A stretch of 64,000 nt of DNA from Aquimarina rhabdastrellae (GTDB lineage: Bacteria > Bacteroidota > Bacteroidia > Flavobacteriales > Flavobacteriaceae). The DNA lies in NCBI GenBank assembly GCA_947387485.1, contig CANDNT010000003.1:124001-188000 (forward strand), given 5' to 3'. Positions 13,776-23,000 of the stretch are shown in pieces. Position 1 is the first letter of the stretch. Every line of letters begins with the position of its first letter. The position numbers and the translations under genes are program-made. The notes below the pieces were generated by a model. The model saw only the letters and a list, made by a program, of their open reading frames with translations, had not been told where the DNA came from and made no database searches.

Positions 13776-15809
13776 TTATCTCTTCACAACTCGTTTTACT
13801 GCATTTCCTTTATTTGTAAAAATATGTATCAAGTAAACTCCTGATCTGTACAAAGACATATCAATACTATTGTTATTAGTCTCTAGTATTTTTTGCCCTG
13901 TTATAGCATAGATAATTACTTTTTCAACTTCTTTCGAAATGAACAATTTATCTGAGGTTGGGTTTGGATATATTTCTAAAATTTCAATTTCATTCTCTTC
14001 AACATTAAGAATGGCGGATACATTTACTGTTCTGGTTATTTCTGCCGCTACATTTCCCGCTGCATCCATCACATTATAAGTTATCGTATAGGTTCCCTCT
14101 ACAGAGGTATCTACAGGGTTTACTACAACAATATTAGCTGTAATATCGCTATCTAAAGAATCAAAGGCTGTCGCACCTGCATCTATATAAACTTCTCCTT
14201 GTGCTATTTCTATTGGATTATCTCCGATCAAAGTAATTATAGGTAAAGTAGTATCTACAACGGTTACCTGTCTAATGACTTCAATTGCAGCATTTCCAGT
14301 AGTATCACTTACATTGTAGGTTACTGTATACACTCCTGGTACAGCAGTATTTACTGGATTTATGGTAACTATGTCTGTAGTAATATCTCCATCAAAAGAA
14401 TCACTGGCCATTGCTCCTACGTCGGAATACGTAGTTCCAGCTTCTATAGTCACAGTTGCATCTCCAGTTAATATAATGACCGGTATTGTAGTATCAGAAA
14501 CGGTTACTTCTCTGGTTACTTGTATTGCATCATTTCCAGCTGCATCACTTACATTATAAGTTACTATATACAATCCTGGTACAGCAGTATTCACTGGATT
14601 TATGGTAACTATATCTGCAGTAATATCCCCATCAAAAGAATCACTTGCCATTGCTCCTACGTCGGAATACGTAGTTCCAGCTTCTACAATCACAGTTGCA
14701 TCTCCTATTAAACTAATTACAGGAACAGTTGTATCTACTACGGTTACTTCTCTGGTTACTTGTATTGCATTATTTTCGGCTACATCGCTTACGTTATAGG
14801 TTACTGTGTATATTCCTGGTACAGATGTATCTACTGGGTTTACCGTAACAATTTCTGTAGTGATGTCTCCATCCAAAGAATCACTTGCTGCAGCTCCGGC
14901 ATCAGCATAGATACTTCCTGCTTCAACAGTCACTGCCGCATCTCCTATTAAACTAATTACAGGAACAGTTGTATCCACTACGGTTACTTCTCTGATTACT
15001 TCTGCTGCAGCATTACTAGCAGCATCATTTACGTTATAGGTAACAGTGTATACTCCAGGAATAGACGTGTCTACTGGGTTTACCGTAACAATAGCTACCG
15101 TAATATCTCCATCTCTATCATCTAATGCAGTAGCTCCTGCATCAGAATAGGTAGTTGCTGCCTCTACTGTAACAGCAGCGTCTCCAGTTAAAGAAATTAC
15201 TGGTACGGTAGTATCAGGAGTAGCTCCAGAAGAATCGAAGGTATCATTGGTAATTTGTACTCCTGGGTTGTTTGTGCAATCAGGTAATCCAAAAGTTGCA
15301 GGCCCACAAGCAGTAAAGAACTGATCTAAAAATACAGCGCCAGTTTCGAAAGCAACTGTTGGCTCTTCATTGATATCTTCATACTTAATTTTTATACTGA
15401 ATAAATGTTTAGCAGTACCGGTAACATTGTTTGCAGTAATGGTACCACTGCTTAGTCCTAGTTGAAAGGATGTAGATACTCTAGAATTTGTATTGTCATT
15501 AACGATAAAAGACGAGTAAGCAGGGAAACCGCTATAGGTTTCTGCTAAGATAGAGCCATCAGGCTGTAAGTATTCAAAATTTCCGCTACCATCTATGTTT
15601 TCACCAAAAGCAGTGGTATTGTAGGTGAAATAAATTTGTCCGGATCCTAACTTGAAATCAATAGAAGATTCAATATAAACATCAGCTTCATAAAAATCAT
15701 CTGTTCCATCATTGGTGTTCCTAGCATTCTGAAACGTAAACGTTATGTCCTGCGCACCAACCACGGAGGTAAGAAAGAAACATATAATCAAAAAGGTAAT
15801 TTTTTTCAT
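13776..15809 (-). CDS. Secreted protein: cohesin-like module, five Ig-like repeats, T9SS sorting domain
   Basis: 677 residues. Signal peptide 1-19. Residues 20-195 form a beta-rich module (LGSGQIYFTYN, FFTACG) closely matching 15956-16843 and resembling a cohesin-type beta-sandwich. Five tandem repeats of about 80 residues follow (DTTVPVISLxGDA...YTVTYNVxDAAGN), which I assign to the DUF5011-type bacterial Ig-like family. The last 75 residues are a type A sorting domain of the type IX secretion system (IYPNPTSDKLFI...GVYLIHI...KRVVKR). The protein is therefore expected on the cell surface or released. It lies downstream of the 295-residue paralogue on the same strand. Binding function is inferred. 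Confidence 0.85.
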   Translation of the reverse strand: MKKITFLIICFFLTSVVGAQDITFTFQNARNTNDGTDDFYEADVYIESSIDFKLGSGQIYFTYNTTAFGENIDGSGNFEYLQPDGSILAETYSGFPAYSSFIVNDNTNSRVSTSFQLGLSSGTITANNVTGTAKHLFSIKIKYEDINEEPTVAFETGAVFLDQFFTACGPATFGLPDCTNNPGVQITNDTFDSSGATPDTTVPVISLTGDAAVTVEAATTYSDAGATALDDRDGDITVAIVTVNPVDTSIPGVYTVTYNVNDAASNAAAEVIREVTVVDTTVPVISLIGDAAVTVEAGSIYADAGAAASDSLDGDITTEIVTVNPVDTSVPGIYTVTYNVSDVAENNAIQVTREVTVVDTTVPVISLIGDATVIVEAGTTYSDVGAMASDSFDGDITADIVTINPVNTAVPGLYIVTYNVSDAAGNDAIQVTREVTVSDTTIPVIILTGDATVTIEAGTTYSDVGAMASDSFDGDITTDIVTINPVNTAVPGVYTVTYNVSDTTGNAAIEVIRQVTVVDTTLPIITLIGDNPIEIAQGEVYIDAGATAFDSLDSDITANIVVVNPVDTSVEGTYTITYNVMDAAGNVAAEITRTVNVSAILNVEENEIEILEIYPNPTSDKLFISKEVEKVIIYAITGQKILETNNNSIDMSLYRSGVYLIHIFTNKGNAVKRVVKR
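14015..15213 (-). repeat. Five tandem repeats of about 240 bp inside the Ig-like gene
   Basis: The repeats coincide with the DUF5011-type domains. Units around 14362-14480 and 14602-14720 are nearly identical over more than 60 bases at a 240-bp offset, which points to recent duplication or gene conversion. Repeat number may vary between strains. Confidence 0.7.
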
Positions 15810-15876
15810 CGTTTTTTAGGTTTAATGTGTTCTAGCTATTTTGAAAATTGCTTGAAATTTGGGCAAACAGATCTCT

Positions 15877-15923
15877 ATTAGCTGCGCTATGAGGAAAGAG
15901 TAAAACGTAGTACTGCAGCTAAT
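15877..15923 (-). promoter_or_regulatory. Inverted repeat between the two cohesin-like genes
   Basis: ATTAGCTGC (15877-15885) and GCAGCTAAT (15915-15923), extendable by CTCT/AGAG with one bulge, 29-nt loop. No T tract in either direction, so a weak terminator or mRNA processing structure between two genes on the same strand. Confidence 0.4.
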
Positions 15924-15955
15924 AAGAGGTTACTATGTTGCCTGTTATCTCTTAG

Positions 15956-16843
15956 TTATTCTTTGATCAACTTGTAACTCTTCCGGGAGTTTTGAGTGTC
16001 TATTTTTACAAAGTATACACCAGTTTGTAATTGTGAAATATTAATAGTGTTCTCTAGTGAATGACTAGGTAGTATTTGTACCAATTTGCCATTGATATCT
16101 GTAATATGAATATCTGTTTCTATATTACCCAATCCTTGTATTAAGAAATATTGTTGAGCTGGATTGGGGTACATACTAACTACTGCAATATCTTGCTCTT
16201 CTACACTTAAGGTTTGCAAGGAAGCACCACTAGAATCATAGGTGTCATTTACCAATTGCACACCAGGTAGGTTAGCACAATCAGGAAATCCTGCCTTGTC
16301 ACCTGTCTTAAGCATACTTCCACATGCAGTAAAAAACTGATCCTGATATACTGATCCTGATTCATAAGCAACCATTGGATCTTTGGTGACATCTATATAC
16401 TTTAACTTTACATGTAATAGAGGTTTAGCAGTAGTGGTAACATTTTCTTTGGTAATGGATTCTGTACTAACTCCTTGTTGAAAGGTGAACGATATACGAT
16501 TATCTGTGTTATCGTTTTGAATAAAACTTCTATATGCAGGAAGTACATAATTTTCACCTAGGATATAACCAGGTTCGTATGTATATACTATTCGATTATT
16601 TTTAAAAATACTAGTTCCAAAAGCTTTAGGATTATAGGTTAGATAGATTTGTCCAGATCCTAACTTGAAAGCTTCAGAGCTTTCGATCATGATATCAGCT
16701 TCATAATAATATTCACCATTATCAATTGTGTTTTGAGCATTGTCAAAAGTAAAGTGAATATCTTGGGCACTAACGATAAAGATGGTGAAAACAGCTAGTA
16801 TCAATGTGATCTGTTTTGTATATGTGTTATTTGTTAATTTCAT
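15956..16843 (-). CDS. Secreted cohesin-like protein with T9SS sorting domain
   Basis: 295 residues. Signal peptide 1-26. The module at about 27-205 shares DIxFTFxNAxNT, KLGSGQIYxTYN and DQFFTACG with the N-terminus of 13776-15809. A type A type IX sorting domain ends the protein (MYPNPAQQYFLI...LQTGVYFVKI...YKLIKE). There are no Ig-like repeats. The architecture suggests a minimal cell-surface carrier of one binding module. Its promoter region holds the tandem TGCACCCC motif at 16948-16967. The cohesin-like reading is from fold appearance only; the sorting domain is clear. Confidence 0.82.
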   Translation of the reverse strand: MKLTNNTYTKQITLILAVFTIFIVSAQDIHFTFDNAQNTIDNGEYYYEADIMIESSEAFKLGSGQIYLTYNPKAFGTSIFKNNRIVYTYEPGYILGENYVLPAYRSFIQNDNTDNRISFTFQQGVSTESITKENVTTTAKPLLHVKLKYIDVTKDPMVAYESGSVYQDQFFTACGSMLKTGDKAGFPDCANLPGVQLVNDTYDSSGASLQTLSVEEQDIAVVSMYPNPAQQYFLIQGLGNIETDIHITDINGKLVQILPSHSLENTINISQLQTGVYFVKIDTQNSRKSYKLIKE

Positions 16844-16934
16844 AGGTTTATCTATTAAGGGGGTATAAAGTTTTTATATGCTTTTTATATTCATATAAAC
16901 TCCAATGCAATAGTACATATGATGGTTTGATAAA

Positions 16935-16992
16935 CCAATAAAACAAGGGGGTGCATATTGGGGTGCAAGGTTGTATCCTCTTGTTTTATTGG
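16935..16992. promoter_or_regulatory. Tandem TGCACCCC operator inside a 13-bp inverted repeat
   Basis: Two GGGGTGCA units on the plus strand (16948-16955 and 16960-16967), 12 bp apart, read TGCACCCC in the direction of the gene starting at 16843. They lie in the 32-nt loop of perfect arms CCAATAAAACAAG (16935-16947) and CTTGTTTTATTGG (16980-16992). The arms may end the 2484-residue gene, which stops at 17041; the loop motif recurs upstream of two other units. Confidence 0.6.
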
Positions 16993-17040
16993 TGGTTTTG
17001 TCAATATGTGTGCTATAAAAGTTATGCATTTAGTGTATGG

Positions 17041-20000
17041 TTAAAACTGTTCCCCTTTTCCAACATTAGGATTCATTAGGTTATTGATGTCAATATTTTG
17101 GACCTGACCATTCATATCTATATCAGCATTGTGGTAGCCAGAACCTCCCAATAATTGAATCACCGAATTGATATCAGAATTCTGGATCTGGCCATTTTCG
17201 TCAAAATCTCCAGAAATCATGGCAACAATCCCGTTACTCATTCCAACAACAGCGTTTGCTCCTCCAGCAATAGCAGTACTAGAAGTGAAATCAACAGTCG
17301 CAATAGTACTTGATAAATTGATAGCAGAAGAGGACATAATACTTAAATGATTTCTATGTTTCACCACTATGTAGTAATTACCATGACTAACACTAAAAGA
17401 TAGTGGAGTACTTCGATCATTGGTTGTTGCTACAATATCACCATCACGTTGTAGAACCCCTGACTGTTGAGCGACAACGATACTTACATCATTAGCATCT
17501 CTTAATTCTATCCAAGCCCAATCTATCATTGAATCTGCTCCAGCGTCATCTAATTTTATAGCATCTGAAATGGTAGCACTGTCAGAGTAAGGACTCATTG
17601 TAGGTAGCAAGGTATTAGCTCGTAGATCATCGCGCATCAGGCTTTCTTCCCCAGAAGTCGGATTGCTAAACGCTCCTTGAAGAAAAACATTGATAGCTAA
17701 GGATACGTTACACGAAACTTCATTAAAACTAGTATGATCATCAATATTTGTCCAATTAGTAGTACTATACATAACATCATCTACCAAAACACAGGTTAAC
17801 AAGTCATTATCTTCTGCATCAAATGAGTGGATTATACCATTGTTTCCATTTTGAATGTTTAAAGATGTAAGCTCATTATCAAAAACAGATACTTTCTCTA
17901 AACTTATGGCACTAGAAAGGTCTAAACTTATAAGAGCATTAGAATATGCTGATATATTCTCTAGATTTACTGCACCTTCAAAGTCCAAATGAGCGAAATT
18001 ATTTTCATTACCAATAAACGTTACCAAATTGGAAATACAAGCAGATAGATCAATACTTGTTAAACTATTTCTTTGAATATTTATATACTCTAATACTGTA
18101 GAATTAACCGAAGTGATGCTTGTGAGTCCACTATTTACTACGTACAAATCAGTTAAAGCAGTATTGGTCACTAGGTCTAAGGTTGTTATGAAATTGTTAC
18201 TTAACACAAGTTCTTTTAAAGCTGTATTATTGGTTAGATCTACTACTGTTAAATCGTTTCCACTCAATCGTAATTCATACAACAAAGTATTATTGCTTAA
18301 GTCAATACTTGCAAGACTGTTATTACTGATATGTGCAGTTTCTAGTAAGGTATTGTTGGATATATCTATACTCGTCATACCTGAATTATAGGAACAACGT
18401 AAATCCGTAAGTGCTGTATTTTGTGTCAGATCAATGGATGTTAATGACATCGCATCTAGTCTTACAAATTCTAAAGCAACTAGATTAGTTAGATCAATAC
18501 TTCCTGCATTGTTATTCCCTATATCCAAATACGTCAAGCCAACAAAATCTTCAATACCTGTAAAATCAGTTATAGATTGGCCATTTACAGTTAACGAAGT
18601 AACGCCTTCAATTAATGCTGTTGGCACTTGTCCATCACCAGAAATATCGTCATAACCAAGAGCTTCTAAACGTGCTTCAAAATTCGCATCTGGAATGGCG
18701 GTATAATTGCAGTAGACTTCACTAAATACTAAACCACTTGGAATATTTGTCCAGTTTGTGGTACTATAACTAGAATCGTCAACTAGAACACAGTTCAGAT
18801 CAGGGTTGTTTTTAATTTCAAAAGTTGTAACATTAGTATTATTACCATTTCTAACATTTAAATTACTTAAGCTTGTATCGTGTGCCCAAAGTTTTTCTAA
18901 AACACTTTGATTACTTAAATCTAAACTTGTAATACCTGTATCATTAACACGTAATGTTTCAAGTTTATTATTATTAGTTAAATCCAATGATAAAACATTT
19001 GTTTCATCTACACGTAGTGATCTTAATTCAATATTATTAGAAAGATCTATAGAGGCTAGAGATGTTCTATAGGCTGAAAGTATTCTAAGTTCAGTATGAA
19101 TACTCAAATCTAACGTTGACACACCAGAGCTATAGGTGTATAATTCTCTTAATTCAAGATTATTACTCAGATTTAGGGTGGTTAATCCACCATTTCCTTG
19201 TACCCAAAGATCTCTAAGGTCTGGATTATTAGATAGATCTAAAGAAGTAATTGCATTAGAACCAATATTTAAATTTCTTAAAACAACATTTTTAGATACA
19301 TCGATTGAAGACAGATTATTACTATTAATATATAGATGCTCTAGTAAGGTGTTTTGACTCACATCTAGAGTAGTAAAGTTATTTCCTCTAGCATTTAAAG
19401 TTACCAGAGCAGCAAAGTCCTCTATTCCAGTAGCATCATTAATCCCTAGATCATTTAAAGTTAAACTTGTTACTACCTCTATCAAAGCTGTAGGTACCTG
19501 CCCATCACCCGAAATATCGTCATAACCTAAAGCTTCTAATCTAGTCTCAAAAATTGAATCAGGAATTGATGTGTAATCGCAATACGTATCGCTAAAGCTT
19601 GTTGTAGCATCTATAAGCGTCCAGTTGGTCGCACTCCAAGCAGTATCATCAACCAAAACACAGCTTAGATTAGGATTATTGGTTACATTAAATAGATATG
19701 AAGCAATATTGGTATTATTGCCATTCTGCATATTTAGGTAACTTAAGTTTGCATCTTTGGCATTCATCGTAATTAAGCCCACTTGATTCCTTAAGTCTAA
19801 GCTTTGTATACCTGTATCGTTTATACGAAGTTCGGTAAGGCTCGTATTATTTGATAGGTCCAATACCGTAATATCAGTAGTGAACAGGCGTAACAATTCT
19901 AGCGCTGTATTCGTGGATAAATCTAAAGATGATAATGGCGAGTCATTAGCTTCCAGATTTCTTAAAAGCGTATTGTTTGTGGTATTTAATGCCGTAATAT

Positions 20001-23000
20001 TCGTTTCAGAACAATCAATTTCTTCCAAAAGGATATTATTACTAATATCAAAATTGGGTAGATTCGTATTTCTTTGAATATACAATTGCTTCAATGCAGT
20101 ATTATTGGATAGATCAATAGTGCTTAAATCATTAGAAAACAGATACAGGCTTTCTAGTAAGGTATTATTGGATAGGTCAACTGTTGTTAAATTATTCTGA
20201 GCCGCATTGAAATATGCTAGTTGTATATTTTGAGTAATATCAATTGTAGTCAGATTATTCCCATTACAGTTTAAGTAGGTCAAAGCAACAAAATCCTCAA
20301 TACCTGTTAAATTATTAATATTCTTGCCATCTACATCCAAGCTTGATAATACTTCAATAAAAGCAGTTGGTACTTGTCCATCTGCTGAAATATCGTCATA
20401 CCCTAAAGCCTCTAACTCAGCTTCAAAATTGGCATCTGGAATAGCAGTGTAACGACAAAAGGTATTCGTAAAAATTGCAGTACCATCGATATTTGTCCAG
20501 TTGGCAGTACTCCAGGTAGTATCATCTACAGTAATACATGTCAATGACGGATTGCCTGTGGCAATAAAATCTGCATTAGGCATATTGGTATTGTTTCCAT
20601 TTTTAACGTTAAGGTAAACCAAACTGTTATTTTCACATTCTAAGCGTACTAAAGCTGGATTGTTGGATACGTCAAGGTGACTAAAACTATTATCTGCAAT
20701 TCTTAACTGGGTCAACGCTGATAAATTAGAAACATCTATCGTATTGAAATTAACACGTTCAATAACGATAACTTCTAATAAAAGGTTTTGAGAAACATCT
20801 AAAGCTGTTAATCCCGTATCCTGAAAATATAAAAACTTAAGATTAGGATTGTTACTGATATCTATATTCGTCAAATTTGAGTTGCCTCTTAGATTTATAG
20901 TCTCCAATAATGGATTGTTTGATACATCTATTGTGGTAAATAAATTGTCTCTAAGATTTATAAATGTTAGATCGGAATTTTGACTTACATCAATTGTCAT
21001 CAATTGGTTGTAACGCCCTTCGATAGAAGTCAAATTTGAAATTGTACCTAAATTTAAATTGGTAATACTATTATTATCAAAGTTCAACGTTTGAAGGTTT
21101 GTATTGCTACTAAGATCTAAGCTGGTTAATACATTGGTATCCAGATTTAAATCCGTAAGTGCGACGAAGTCCTGAATCCCAGTTAGATCTGCAATATTTT
21201 GATTACTGATGTCTAACGTAATTACTGGTGCTACTAAAGCAGTTGGTATTTGTCCATCATTAGCAATATCATCATAGCCTAAAGTATATAATGCAGTTTC
21301 AAAATTTGCATCAGGAATGGCTGTATAATTACAATAAGTGTCACTAAAACTCATTGTACCGTCGATATTCGTCCAGTTTGTCACACTGTAAGCTGCATCA
21401 TCTACCAACACGCAATTTAGATTTGGTGTGTTATCAGCGTGAAACTGCGTGAAGTTTGTATTATTTCCATTCTGGACATTTAGAAAATTAATGGGTGAAT
21501 TATCTACATAAACGTGTATTAGACTGCTTTGATTAGATAAATCCAGCTTGTTTATATTGGATTGATTTACTCTAATAATTCTTAAGTTCAGATTATTACT
21601 TACATCTAAATCTGTAATTCCTGTATTATCTAATCGTAATTGATCTAACTGTATTAAGTTTGAAACATCTAATGTTGTTAAGGAACTATTGTTGTATAAC
21701 TGAACATTTTGTAATAGTGGATTATTACTAAAATCATAACTCACAACATCTGTATTGTATGCTTTTAGTGTTGTTAAATCTGGATTATTACTGGTATCTA
21801 ACACAGTAATATCATTATATAAAATATCTAATCGCTTCAGCAAGTTATTATTAGAAATGTCAATTGAGGTTAAGTCATTCGCTCCAATAATTAAAGTTTC
21901 TAATACAGTGTTTTGAGATAGATCAATATTGTTAATATTGTTTGCGTTAGCTGTTAATTCAATTAATGCTGCATTGTTAGAAATGTTCAAGGCTGTAAGA
22001 TTATTAGATTGGCATTCCAAAATCTGTAATGCTTTAAAATCTTCTATTCCTGTTACATCCGAAATACTTTTATTGCTTATATCTAATGCTATTACTGCTT
22101 CTATTAAAGCAGTAGGGACTTGTCCATCACTAGAAATGTCATCATATCCTAGAGCTTCTAATGCGGCTTCAAAATTTGCATCTGGAATTTGTGTGTATAT
22201 ACAATATCCTGAATCTTGAAAAGTTGTTATAGGTTCAATATCTGTCCAATTATTTGTACTATAAGTCGCATCATCAACCTTAACACAAGGTATTGGTGTT
22301 CCTACAGTTTCAAAAGTTATAATGTTTGTATTTGTACCATTTTGCATGTTTAAACCTGTAAGCGTCGTAATATTTTCTGCGTATACATATTTTAAGGCTG
22401 TATTATTAGACAGATCTAACTCAACCAAACTAGTACCATCAATTTCTAAACCAGTTAAATTAATATTTGTACTTAAATCTAATGTTGTAATATCAGAATT
22501 CTCTAAGTCTAAAGAAGTTAAATTTGTATTTGTACTTGTGTTTAGTGAAGTAAGACTACAATCTACACACATAAATTCTATTAACGCTGTATTATTAGAG
22601 ATGTCTAATGAAGTTCCTGAATATTGTATTCTAAAGTCCTCGAGTGCTATATTGTTACTAACATCTATTGAAGAAAAGTTGTTATTTCCTTGTCTAATCC
22701 AGAGTACTTTTAAAGCTGTATTATTAGTTAGATTAATAGCTGTTAAATCATTACCATTGGCTTTTAATTCCTCTAGCGCAAGAAAATCTTCAATACCTGT
22801 TAAATCTGCTATTCCTTTATTACTAATATTTAAAATAGTAATTACTTCAATTAAAGCAGTTGGTACTTGTCCGTCACCAGAAATATCATCATATCCTTGA
22901 GATTCTAATTCGGCTTCAAAATTAGCATCTGGAATAACTGTATAAGCAGCTTGATTTACGGTTACTCTTCCTAAATCTAAAACACACGAACCTTTATTAT

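Noticed and set aside
22322-22900. 192-codon plus-strand frame antisense to the giant gene
   Set aside because: Shadow of the repeated minus-strand gene; product has no recognisable domain and its length follows from the repeat composition.
17700-22950. Regular repeats that could suggest a CRISPR array
   Set aside because: They are the coding repeats of an uninterrupted 2484-codon gene with LRR periodicity, not constant repeats with unique spacers.
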